Of a stretch of DNA of 64,000 nucleotides, positions 1-9,400 are shown one piece after another; the stretch's first letter is position 1; every line of letters starts with the position of its first letter. The notes under the pieces are model-generated. The model was given only the letters and a program-made list of their open reading frames with translations. It ran no database searches and was not told the DNA's origin. Source of the stretch: DASPSM01 sp963800135 (GTDB lineage Bacteria > Planctomycetota > Planctomycetia > Planctomycetales > Planctomycetaceae); contig CAWCZR010000004.1 of the NCBI GenBank assembly GCA_963800135.1, forward strand, positions 620,001-684,000. The letters run 5' to 3'. A program made the position numbers and the translations under genes.

Positions 1-1701
1 AGCAACTCGATCACCGTTCCGCCCGTCGGCAAGAACCTGGTTGCCGCCGAACAGGATGCATTTTCCAAACGAAAGACTGTGGCTACGCTCGATCGCGGCA
101 ACACGCTGACCGGGAACTTGGTTGCCTCGGCCGCCAAGCTGCGGAAGGAAATTGCCGCCCACGAAGTTCTGCGACAAGTCGCGCCGGACGCCGGCCAGGA
201 CACGGCTCCGCCGGCTGGCACGCGTCCGCCCGCCGGTCCGCCGCTCCCCTCGGCGGCTGCCGGACAATTGGGCCCGCGCGTCGGGCCGCCCGCCGAGAGC
301 TCGGTGAATCGTTATCGCGAATTGATGACCGTTCGCGGCCAGCAGCTGAACAACGAAGTCACCGCGGCCATCCAGGACAACCGTCGCGCGGGGCTCAACG
401 ATCCCGATTCGGCGATCGCGAACCTCAAGCGCGAGCTGGACACCGTCGCGGTGGCCGGCGACATCGAGCCGCAGGTGCGGGAAGAATTGTCGCGGCGGCT
501 GATCAGCACGATCGAGGAGCTGCGCAGCATCAAGGAACATCAGCAGATCAACCGGCTGAACGCGGCGGAACATGCGGCCCAGGTCGAGGCCCGTCGCAAG
601 TCGCTCGAGCAGATGTCGCTCGAGGAGACGCGTCTGGCCGAGTTGATCGATCAGTGCCGGGCTTTGCTGGTGCAGGCCGTCCACGGCGACGACAACGCGT
701 ATGAGCAGGCCCAAGCCGTCGCCGCGGAGGCGGTCAACCTTCGGCCGGGCAACGGGCCGTCGACGCAGGCCAGGGTTACCTCCATCGCTGCCGGACGGTT
801 GAACCAAGCGAACCGGCTGAGGCGTTTGCGAGAAGATCGGCTCCTCGAAACGCTGTACCTGGTCGAGCTGGCTCACGTGCCATTCCCGGACGAGCCGCCG
901 ATCCAGTGGCCCAACGCCCAGGTCTGGCGGGCCCTGACCGAACGGCGCAAGAAGTGGGCGCAGGTCGACCTGCGTTCGGAGAGCAAGCCCGAGCAGCGGA
1001 TCAGCGAAGCCCTCGACCAGCCGGTCGACTTCAATATCGAACCGCAATCGCTCAAGGACGCGCTCGAATTCATCGCAGCCCGATACTCGATTCCTATTGT
1101 GATCGATCAGCGGGCACTGGATGACGCGAACGTCGACACGACCACCGAAGTGAAAGGGAGCTTCCCCGGAATCAAGCTCCGCAACCTGTTCAAGCTGTTG
1201 CTTGAACAATTGACCTCGCCGTTGACCTACGTGATCGAAGACGAAGTGTTGAAGATCACGACCGTCGACAAAGCGAACGAAAAGCTGTCGATCCGTATGT
1301 ACCCGGTCGGCGATCTCATCATGGGACCGCAGCAGTTGCAGGCCCTCGCGGGCCGTGGCGGCGGCGGCGCGGGCGGCCGTGGCGGTGGTGGCGGTGGCAT
1401 GGGCGGTGGCGGCATGGGCGGTGGCGGCATGGGCGGTGGCGGCATGGGCGGTGGCGGCATGGGCGGTGGCGGCATGGGCGGTGGCGGCATGTTCAGCGTG
1501 CCGCCCGAGCCTCTCGCACCAACGGTCGCACCGCCGGCGCCGGTTCAGAAGCCGATTCCGCATGCTGCGAAGATTGGCCACTCGACGACGCAGTCCGTCG
1601 CCGGATCGGGACACGTCTTTGCGCAAGTGGACGACTCGTCGTCCGGCTTCACAAATGACTCGGTGCAGTCCAGCAAAAAAAAACGGGACGAGGCGCGTTA
1701 A
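1..1701 (+). CDS. Secretin-N-domain protein, N-terminal part (open at left edge)
   Basis: The frame is open from base 1, so the true start lies outside the window. The visible part is mostly charged and helical. A secretin/TonB short N-terminal (STN-like) domain follows at about residues 337-425 counted from base 1 (PVDFNIEPQSLKDALEFIA, then LRNLFKLLLEQL). Next come seven GGGGM repeats and a short Pro-rich stretch. This frame stops at 1701, 18 bases after a run of nine A (1675-1683). The -1 frame is open from the run onward and carries the TPR and DUF2135-like domains that follow a Gly-rich tract in a planctomycete family I recognise. I infer one gene reaching 3274, interrupted by an indel or by slippage at the A run. 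The protein is probably exported or membrane-associated; its function is unknown. Confidence 0.75.
   Translation, partial: SNSITVPPVGKNLVAAEQDAFSKRKTVATLDRGNTLTGNLVASAAKLRKEIAAHEVLRQVAPDAGQDTAPPAGTRPPAGPPLPSAAAGQLGPRVGPPAESSVNRYRELMTVRGQQLNNEVTAAIQDNRRAGLNDPDSAIANLKRELDTVAVAGDIEPQVREELSRRLISTIEELRSIKEHQQINRLNAAEHAAQVEARRKSLEQMSLEETRLAELIDQCRALLVQAVHGDDNAYEQAQAVAAEAVNLRPGNGPSTQARVTSIAAGRLNQANRLRRLREDRLLETLYLVELAHVPFPDEPPIQWPNAQVWRALTERRKKWAQVDLRSESKPEQRISEALDQPVDFNIEPQSLKDALEFIAARYSIPIVIDQRALDDANVDTTTEVKGSFPGIKLRNLFKLLLEQLTSPLTYVIEDEVLKITTVDKANEKLSIRMYPVGDLIMGPQQLQALAGRGGGGAGGRGGGGGGMGGGGMGGGGMGGGGMGGGGMGGGGMGGGGMFSVPPEPLAPTVAPPAPVQKPIPHAAKIGHSTTQSVAGSGHVFAQVDDSSSGFTNDSVQSSKKKRDEAR
1385..1492 (+). 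repeat. 15-bp tandem repeat encoding GGGGM x7
   Basis: The 15-base unit ggcggcatgggcggt recurs with ATG codons spaced exactly 15 bases apart at about 1399, 1414, 1429, 1444, 1459, 1474 and 1489. It encodes seven GGGGM pentapeptides. The units are almost identical at the DNA level, so copy number could vary by slippage. Upstream is an imperfect Gly-rich lead-in. Confidence 0.95.
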
Positions 1702-3274
1702 ATTCCGCTGACAGGGAAAACCAGGGAACCACTCGCAAAAGTCGCGCAGCCGACAAAGGGCAGGCGACTTTTGCCGCTTCCGTGCCGCCGCGAGTCGACG
1801 TCAAAATCCCCCTGCCTCCCGAGGGTTCAACCGAGCCGCCGAAGAAATACTGGCGGGACTATTTCAGCAAGCATCAGCCACCGGGCCCCGCCATCGCCGA
1901 CCTGGCGCTGCGGCTGACTTCGCAAAAGAAATACGAGCAGGCGATCGCCGTCCTGGAAGCGGCGCTCATCTCCGGCCAGGCTGAGCCGTGGATGTATGAA
2001 GTGCTCGCGGTGTCGATGCAGCTGGCGGGGCGCCCCAAGGCGGAGGTCGAGCGGGCGCTATTGTCACGGATCGATTTCTCGGCCACCGACGTGCCGACGA
2101 CGCTATTCTCGGCTGCGTATCTCACGCGGTTCGGGGCCAAGGAGCAGGCGATCAAGCTTTATCGCCAGGCAGCCGAGATCGAGCCCACTCGTCCCGAAGC
2201 CTACGTGCTTGCGCTGCGTTTGGCCCGCGAACGCAAAGACTACGACGCCATCGCCTGGGCCGCGCCCGGCGTGCTGCGGACCGCCTGGACCAGGGATCAC
2301 GAGCAACTGCATCGCGACGCGGAAGACGCCGCCCTCGATGCCGAGCGGGGCCTCAAGTCGGTAGGCCGACAGTCGGACGCCGACGCGCTCCGCGCGGCGA
2401 TGACGCATGCCCGCACGCGAGACCTCTTCGTGCGGCTGCAGTGGGCCGGCGACGGCGATCTCGATTTGTCGGTCGACGAGCCGCTCGGCACCACCTGCTC
2501 GGTGATCGACCCGCAATCGCAAGGTGGCGGAGTGCACATGCACGACGGCTACGGACCCAAGCCCGAGGACTGCTACGAAGAATATATCTGCGCACTCGGG
2601 CGCCCGGAGTTTACGTCGTCCGCGTCCGGCGGATCGACGGCAACATCGTCGGCAAGCGGGCGCAGCTCACCGTCGTACTCAACCAAGGGGGACCGAACGA
2701 GGCGTCACAATCGTTCGTGCTCAAACTCGACAAGGACGCTGCGGCGATCCGCATTCCGGTGCCCAACGGGCGCCGACGGCAACTGGCGCCCGAGCGACGG
2801 GCGATGGAGGGGCACTCGGCCGTCCTCAATCGAATCATCGAGTTCGTTGCCCACAGCCCTTCGCCCCGCTCGATCCGCTGGTCCTCGCTGCCGAGATCGT
2901 TCGCGCCAGGTGTCGCGCTGCCTCGCAAGGGTCGCACGCGACAGGTTGGCGGCGGCGGCGGCGTAGTCAACGCAGGCGGACAGGGGGGCGGGCAAGGCGT
3001 GAGCGGCACGCCCGTGATTGGGCAAATCGGCGTGGGCGGGGGCGGAGTCGGGAACGTCGGCGGCGTCAACGTGCCGGCCGGCGGATTGGCCGTCGGCTTC
3101 GAGCCGCAAATCGAGGTGATTCCCGAGGGGTCGATGATGACAGCCGCAGCCGTGATCTCGGCCGATCTGCGTTACGTGCGGCTCGCGGTCGTTCCGAACT
3201 TCTCGACAATCAGCGAAGTCTTCACGTTCACCTTCGTCGGCAGCAACGCCGGACAGACGCAGCGATCGCAATAG
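1683..3274 (+). CDS. TPR / DUF2135-like C-terminal part of the same protein
   Basis: This continues the 1-1701 protein in the -1 frame. A TPR-like helical region lies at about 1880-2380 (EPWMYEVLAVSMQLAGR; AIKLYRQAAEIEPTRPEAY). A DUF2135/YfaP-like beta domain follows at about 2425-2700 (WAGDGDLDLSVDEPLGTTC, then APGVYVVRVRRIDGN). Then come a Gly-rich linker (about 2945-3080) and a conserved end (VISADLRYVRLAVVPNFS) that I associate with this planctomycete family. The frame changes at about 2597-2605, and probably again near 2855-2865 and 2905-2912, where the segment PFAPLDPLVLAAEIV reads well only in another frame. The real stop is the TAG at 3272-3274. Function unknown; an envelope-associated scaffold is a guess. 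Confidence 0.65.
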
Positions 3275-3287
3275 GCGTTTCGGCGAA

Positions 3288-4339
3288 TCAGCGGTTCCGA
3301 ATGGGGGCCGGGCTGACGTCGAGGTCGAGTGCCGCGCGCCGGCCGCGGTCGAGGTGCTCCCACGCCATGGCGGCCATGGCCGCGTTGTCGGTGCAGAGGT
3401 CGGGCGGCGCGATAATCACTTCGACCGATTCCGTGGCCGCCAACTCCGCCAGACGCTCGCGCAAGCGGCGGTTGGCCGCGACGCCTCCTCCCACCAAGAG
3501 TCTCGGCCTCCCGGTGCGGCGCACCGCTTTTCGGCACTTCGCCACGAGCACGTCGACGATCGCCTCTTGATAGGCGGCGGCCAGGTCGGCGACGCGTGCC
3601 GGATCGAGGGCTCCCGGCTCGAGAGCGCCGGGCAGCAGCCGTCCGTGCGATGTCCCCTGCATTTCGTAGAGGAGTGCCGTCTTCAGTCCGCTGAAGCTGA
3701 AATCGAGTTGCGGGCTGTCGATCATCGGTCGCGGAAACTTGACGGCCCGCGAATTGCCCGCGGCCGCCGCTCGCTGAATTGACGGGCCGCCCGGATAACC
3801 CAAACCTAGCAACTTGGCTCCCTTGTCAAAGGCTTCGCCCGCAGCGTCGTCGATCGTCGAACCCAGAATCTCGAATTCCACCGCCGAGGGGCAATCGAAC
3901 AACAGCGTGTGACCGCCGCTCACCACCAGGCCGACGGCTGGGAAAACAGGTCGGCCGGCCGACATCTGGCAGGCGAACAAGTGAGCCTCGACGTGATTGA
4001 CGTCGACGAGTGGGATGCTCGAGCACGAGCGCCAGGGTCTTCGCCGCAGTGAGCCCGACCAGCAGCGATCCGACGAGTCCCGGCCGACTGGTGACGGCGA
4101 TGGCCGCCAGGTCATCGAGACTGGCGCCCGCAACGCCGAGCGCCTCGTCGATTGCGGGGATGATCCGTTCGACATGCGCCCGCGATGCCACCTCGGGCAC
4201 CACGCCCCCGTACTGGCGGTGCAGCTCGTCCTGGCTGCAAACGACGTTGGAGCGAATGCGCAGATCGACGGTCGATCACCGCGGCGGCCGTTTCGTCGCA
4301 GCTCGACTCGATTGCCAGAAGCAGGCCGGGGGCGTTCAT
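3288..4339 (-). CDS. tsaD: tRNA N6-adenosine threonylcarbamoyltransferase TsaD (frameshifted)
   Basis: TsaD transfers the threonylcarbamoyl group to A37 of tRNAs that read ANN codons, working with TsaB and TsaE. The N-terminus (ATG at 4339, AIESSCDETAAAV), the metal-site histidines (NHVEAH), VVSGGHT, the PGGPSI region and the C-terminal GGGVAANRRLRERL with a DNAAMAA segment are all present and in order. The frame breaks at about 4262-4275 (before DLRIRSNVV) and near 4012 (between LVLEHP and VDVNHVEAH), so no single frame spans the gene. The span of 1052 bases is not a multiple of three but matches the usual size of about 340-350 residues. Because TsaD is normally essential, I favour sequence error over decay. 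The gene lies 62 bases downstream of the protease gene on the same strand. Confidence 0.88.
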
Positions 4340-4401
4340 GAATCCGCGTGTGCCGATCCTGAAAGCCGACCCCGACAATGCCAGAGAGTACCCGGCCGAC
4401 C

Positions 4402-5845
4402 TCAGCCGATGCCGTAGAGCGCGGGCCGCTTGGTGGAAGTGGGTCGGCTGGCTGCCGCTTTCTTTTCCGGCGCAGGAGCCGCCTTGGCCTTCTGGTCGCC
4501 CTTGGGCGCGACTTTGCCGACCTCGGCCAGCTTGGTGCGGACGGCCGATAGCGCCCGGTCGAGCTGGCGATCCTTGAATTCGCTGGTTGGCGGGCCATCC
4601 TTGCTGAGGATGTCGCGATCCCGGCGATACGTTTCCATGTATTCGCGCGTTTCGCGGGGCGTGAACTTCACTTCGTAGCCTGTGTCGGGCATCACGCCCC
4701 AAGCTTCGCTTTCGCTCATCGCCCGGGAACCGGTGAATGTTCTTGCCGCTGGGCCGGTGGTAGCTGGCCGTGGTCAGCTTGAGGGCGCTCGTGCCATTTT
4801 CCAGCTCGATCACGTTCTGCACGCTTCCCTTGCCCCAGGACCGCTCGCCGACGATCACCGCGCGATGATGGTCTTGCAGGCAGGCGGCCACGATCTCGCT
4901 GGCCGACGCGCTGTAGTGATTGACGATGATAGCCATCGGGAAGTTGGGGAACGTTCCTTCCTTCTTGGCTTCCCAGACGCGTTCTTGCGTGTTGCGCCCC
5001 TTGGTGCTGACGATCGTCCCGCCGTCGATGAACATGTCGGCGATTTCGGTCGCTTGCGAGAAGAGCCCGCCCGGATCGAATCGCAGGTCGAGCACAAGCC
5101 CTTTCATACCTTCTTCGAGCAGCGTGTTGATGGCCTTTTCCAGCTCGATCGCGCTGTGCCGGCTGAAGTGCGTCAGCCGCACATAGCCGATCTTGTCCTT
5201 CTTGTCGATCATGTAGTCCCAGGAGCCGTCCGGCTTGTAGTGATCGCCCAGCACGGTGGCGACATGAATCACGTCGCGGACGAGGGTGACCTGATCTTTC
5301 TTGTGCGAGCCGACGTGCTCGATCCCCAGCTTCACCGACGTGCCCGGCTTGCCTTTGAGGACCCCAACGGCCTTGTCTACCGTCCAGTCCCTCGTCGACT
5401 TGCCGTCGACATCGGTGATGGTGTCCCCGGCAATGAGTCCGGCCCGGTACGCGGGCGTGCCCGGCAGGGGCGACATGACGGTGAGCTGGTGGGTCCGCTC
5501 GTCGGGATGGATCTGTATGCCGATCCCGCCGAACTCCTGGTCGACCGACTCGCTGAACTGGGTCATCTCTTCGGGCGTGATGTAGCTCGAATAGGGATCG
5601 AGCTTGGACATCATCCCTTCGATAGCGGCCTGCAACAGCTCCCGACGGTCGATGTCCTTGACGTAGTTGCGTTCGACTTGCTGGAACGTCTCGACGAACG
5701 TCTTCATCAGCGTGTAGTAATCGTCCTTCGCGCCGTCCTTTTTGTCGGCCTCTTCGGCACGGACGGACGGGGCCGCGAGAACGGCGGCCGCCAGGATCGG
5801 AACGAGAACCCACAACGCCGGCGACCAAACGCGTTTCATTGGCAT
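4402..5845 (-). CDS. C-terminal processing protease, S41 family (frameshifted)
   Basis: This is a periplasmic Ser/Lys protease with a PDZ domain. The start is ATG 5845 (MPMKRVW), with GAGGGG about 6 bases upstream; a second Met lies two codons later. A signal peptide (WSPALWVLVPILAAAVLAA) is followed by the Prc N-terminal helices (LDPYSSYITPEEM), a PDZ domain (about 5530-5290; GIGIQI, GLIAGDTITDVDG), and an S41 core with the nucleophile in SASASEIVAACLQD and the lysine in GERSWGKGSVQ. Near 4720-4735 (cccggg) the frame shifts. The real tail, SEAWGVMPDTGYEVK onward, runs in another frame to TGA at 4402 and ends in an Ala/Lys-rich stretch. Expected length is about 480 residues. Likely role: trimming of envelope proteins. 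Confidence 0.88.
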
Positions 5846-6092
5846 CAGCTTCCCCTCGAGGTCGGCGCTCAGTGAAAAGCGCGCTTGAGCGACCCTGGTT
5901 AAGTTCAGTCTAGGTTGCTGCCGTATTTTCGGCAAGTTCCGCATTTTTGCGAAACCGGACCAGACGGCCCGGATCCGACGAGAATTTGCCGAATCGCCCG
6001 CTTGGTTGACGCAATCAGACCCGGTTGCTGCAATCGACCGAAGAACGCTCACGGTCCACCGAGGTTACGGTCCAGGGAGAGGCGCCGTCGCG

Positions 6093-9000
6093 ATGAAAGG
6101 TCCGGTCGAAGTCTGGTGCGGAGCGGCCGGCTCTGGCAAAACGAGCCACCTGCTCGCCCTCTTCCGCGACGAGTTGCGACGGCTGCAGACCGCGGGGACG
6201 CCGGGCCAGGCAGTGTGGATCACGCCGACAGCTCGCTCGCGCCGGGCCGTCCGCCACGACCTGCTCGATCCGAGCCTGGGCGTCTGCTTCGCCCCCAATG
6301 TGCTGACGTTCGATCAATTCGCCGAGCGGCTGCTGCAGTCGACGGGGCCGGGAATCACCCCCCTGTCCCGCGTGGCACAGCGGATCATCGTTCGCACGAT
6401 CATCGACGAGGCGCTGGCTGCCGACTCGCTGCCGCATTTCGGACGGATTGCAAACACGTCCGGCTTTTTGGACCTCGTGCTCGGGCTGATTGCCGAACTC
6501 AAGCGCGATGAAACCGAGCCGGACGATTTCGCCCGCTCGTGCCGGCAACGCAATTTGCCTCGCGACAACGAGCTCTTGGCGATTTATCGCCGCTATCAGG
6601 AACGGCTGACCGAGTTGGCTCTGTACGACGCCGAGGGACGGTTCTGGGCGGCGCGGCTGGAGCTGGAAAACAAGCGGCGCGGCGTCTTCGACCCGTTGAC
6701 GTTGATCATCGCCGACGGCTTCGCGGACTTCACGCAGCCGCAGTACGAAATCCTCGAACATCTGGCCGGCTACGCGCAGCGTGTTGTGATCTCGCTGCCG
6801 CTGGAGCAGCCCGTGCGGCGGCACGATTTGTTCGCCAAGTCGAAGAAGGCGCTCGAAGAGATCCGTCGCCGCTGCACTGTTGAACTGGTGGCGTGCGACC
6901 CAGTGCCCAGCGTGGCTGGCGAACCGGCAACCACAACCTTCCGACACGTGGCGGATCATTTGTTCGACAATCCGCGAACGACGCCACAATTGGCAGATGC
7001 GACGGGAATCGAGATCATCGCGGCGGCCGGTCCGGCCGGCGAAGCGCGGGCCGTCGCCGAACGGGTCAAGCGGCTCTTGCTCGACGGCGTGCCGGCCGAA
7101 GAGATCGTGATCGGCACTCGGTCACTCGACGAAGAGGGGGCGGAGTTGGTTGCGGCGTTTCAGGCTGCAGGAATTCCGACCAGTTGCGACACGGCCACCC
7201 ACTTTTCGCAAACGGCGATCGGCCGCGCGCTCTTCGCCGTGCTGCAGACCGAATTGCAGGACTGGGCCTTTAACTCGCTCGCCTCGGTGCTGCGGTCGAA
7301 TTATTTCCGGCCGCCCTGGCCGTCGGCCGGCAGCCCTGCCGTCGAGGCGACGATCCGCACACTGCGGCGTTACCAGCTTGGCTCCGATCGTCAGCACATC
7401 TTGAATCGGCTGGCCCGGCTGGCCGAGCGACCGGACACCGATGCCAAGAAGCGGAGTCGGCAGGAGGACGTCCGCACGGCCGCCGCTCTGTTGCAAGCCT
7501 ATTCCGAGGCGACCAAGCGGCTGCGATCGCCCAAAGATCTCCGCGGCTGGACCGAAAGCCTGCTGGGTCTGGCCAGCGAATTGGGGATTACGCCGGGCCG
7601 TAGGCCGCCGGCAACCGAGACGCCCGGCGCAAAGCTCGACGATCGCGATCGTCGCGTCTGGGACGCGCTCGGCGAGGTCTTGCACGAAGCCGCTCAGATT
7701 CGCGAGCTGCTCGGCGATGAGCGTCCGTTGTCACTGGACGACTTCAAGAGGCTGGTGCGTGACCTGCTCGAATCGCAGACGATGGTCGACTCCGCGGGCG
7801 AGCGCGGCCGCGTCCGCGTGGTCGAGGTCGCGGACGTCCGCAATCTCGACGTGCCGTATCTCTTCCTGATGGGACTGTCGGAAGCCAGCTTTCCCCGCGC
7901 GGCGGGACGATTGCTTCTACAGTGTGGCCGAGCGTCGCGAGTTTCTGCGAAAGGATCGTTCCAGCCAGGAGCCTTCGACGCCGCAGCAGGACGAGATGCT
8001 GCTCTTTTACTCGATCGTGACGCGGGCGCGGCGCTGCCTCACCTTGAGTTATCCGAGCGTCAGCTCGTCGGGTCAGCCCCTTTTTCCCAGCCCCTACGTG
8101 ACGGCGATTCGCGATCTGTTTTATCGGCCGGCGATCCAGCCCTCGCCCAAAATCGATCTCGACCCGGTGCCAACGCCCGAGCGTGTGTTGTCGGCGGCCG
8201 ACCTGCGGCTGGCGGCGGCCGACGAATTGCACGCGGGACGGGCCGGCTTGCTCCGCGCCATGGCCGAGTTGCCGGCCGGCGGCGCCACCGCGCGGGGCAT
8301 TCTGGCGGCCGCTGACATGAGCGCACAGCGATTCGAGGAGCGCGGGTTCACGCCGTTCGAGGGGCTGCTCCAAAACGAGTCGACAATCGCGCAGCTCGGC
8401 AAAAAATACTCGACCGAATACCAGTTCAGCGCGACGCAGCTCGAGCGGTATGCCACCTGTCCGTTTCGCTTCTTGATGTCCGATGTGCTCGACCTCGAAC
8501 CGCACGACCCGGTCGAGCCGGAGATCGATCCGCGGAAGCGGGGCCTCGCGCTGCACCGCGTGCTGGCCAAGTTGCACGGTCCACTCGAGGGCGGGCGACC
8601 ATTGGCACGGACCGACAGCGCGGTCACTCGCCGAAGCTCTGCGCGAGTTAGTCGCGGGAGAGTTCGCGGTCGGTGCCGAAATCCCGCCGTACGAACGGGC
8701 CCTGCAAGCGGCCGAGCTGCAGTTCGCCGAACGATTCGCGGAGCTCTATTCCCGCCAGTCCGAAGAGTATCAAACCGCGGTCGGCGAGGGCTGGGACGAG
8801 CCGCCCGCACCGCGTTATATCGAATTGGCCTTCGGCAACGTCCCCGATGCTCCGGAGCAACCCGACGCAGCCAAGCCACTGCCGTGCGTCACGTTTGGTT
8901 CCGGGCCGACCCCCGTCCGCGTTCGCGGACGCGTCGACCGGATCGACGTTGGCCGTCGCGGCAGTCGAGACGCCTTTACGGTCATCGATTACAAAACTCG

Positions 9001-9400
9001 TTGGGCGCCCCGCTTCCAATTCGCCGACATTGGGCTCGGTCGGGCACTGCAGCTGGCGATTTATGCGTCGGCCGCTCGTCGGAGTGGGCTGCTCGATCCG
9101 GATGCGTCCGTCTTCCAAATGGCCTACTGGGCTCTCACCTTGACCGGCTGCGTCGTCGGCCTCAAGGGGCGGTCGCGGGCGCTCGAGATGCTCGATCCCG
9201 AGCTGGTCGGCGAGATGGAACGCACCCTCGACGACGTGCTGCCCAAAATCGCCGAGCGCTTGCGGGCCGGCCAGTTCCCCGTCTTCAACACCGATCACGA
9301 CTGCGGCAAATGGTGCCCCTACAGCATGGTTTGCCGCGTAGGCCAGGTGCGGAGCCTCCAACAGGAGCGCCAAAAGGTCTGGGGGCTATCGCCGCGATGA
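6093..9400 (+). CDS. addB: ATP-dependent helicase/nuclease subunit B (AddB/RexB-like, frameshifted)
   Basis: AddB is the partner of AddA in the AddAB double-strand-break processing enzyme that feeds RecA. The start ATG 6093 follows AGGGAGAGG. A Walker-A-like GAAGSGKT sits at about residues 10-17, followed by an inactivated helicase-like body. The end has the iron-sulfur cysteines (YATC near 8457 and CGKWCPYSMVC near 9303-9333) around a PD-(D/E)XK nuclease (GRVDRID, VIDYKTR). The frame breaks twice: near 7900 (between SFPRAA and DDCFYSVAERREF) and near 8610 (before SLAEALRELV). With both repaired the protein is about 1100 residues, normal for AddB. Its TGA overlaps the ATG of addA, so the two are probably translationally coupled. 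Confidence 0.85.

Noticed and set aside
1227..1490. Pro-rich frame on the minus strand opposite the GGGGM repeat.
   Set aside because: It is the complement of a Gly-rich repeat, with no domain and no ribosome-binding site.
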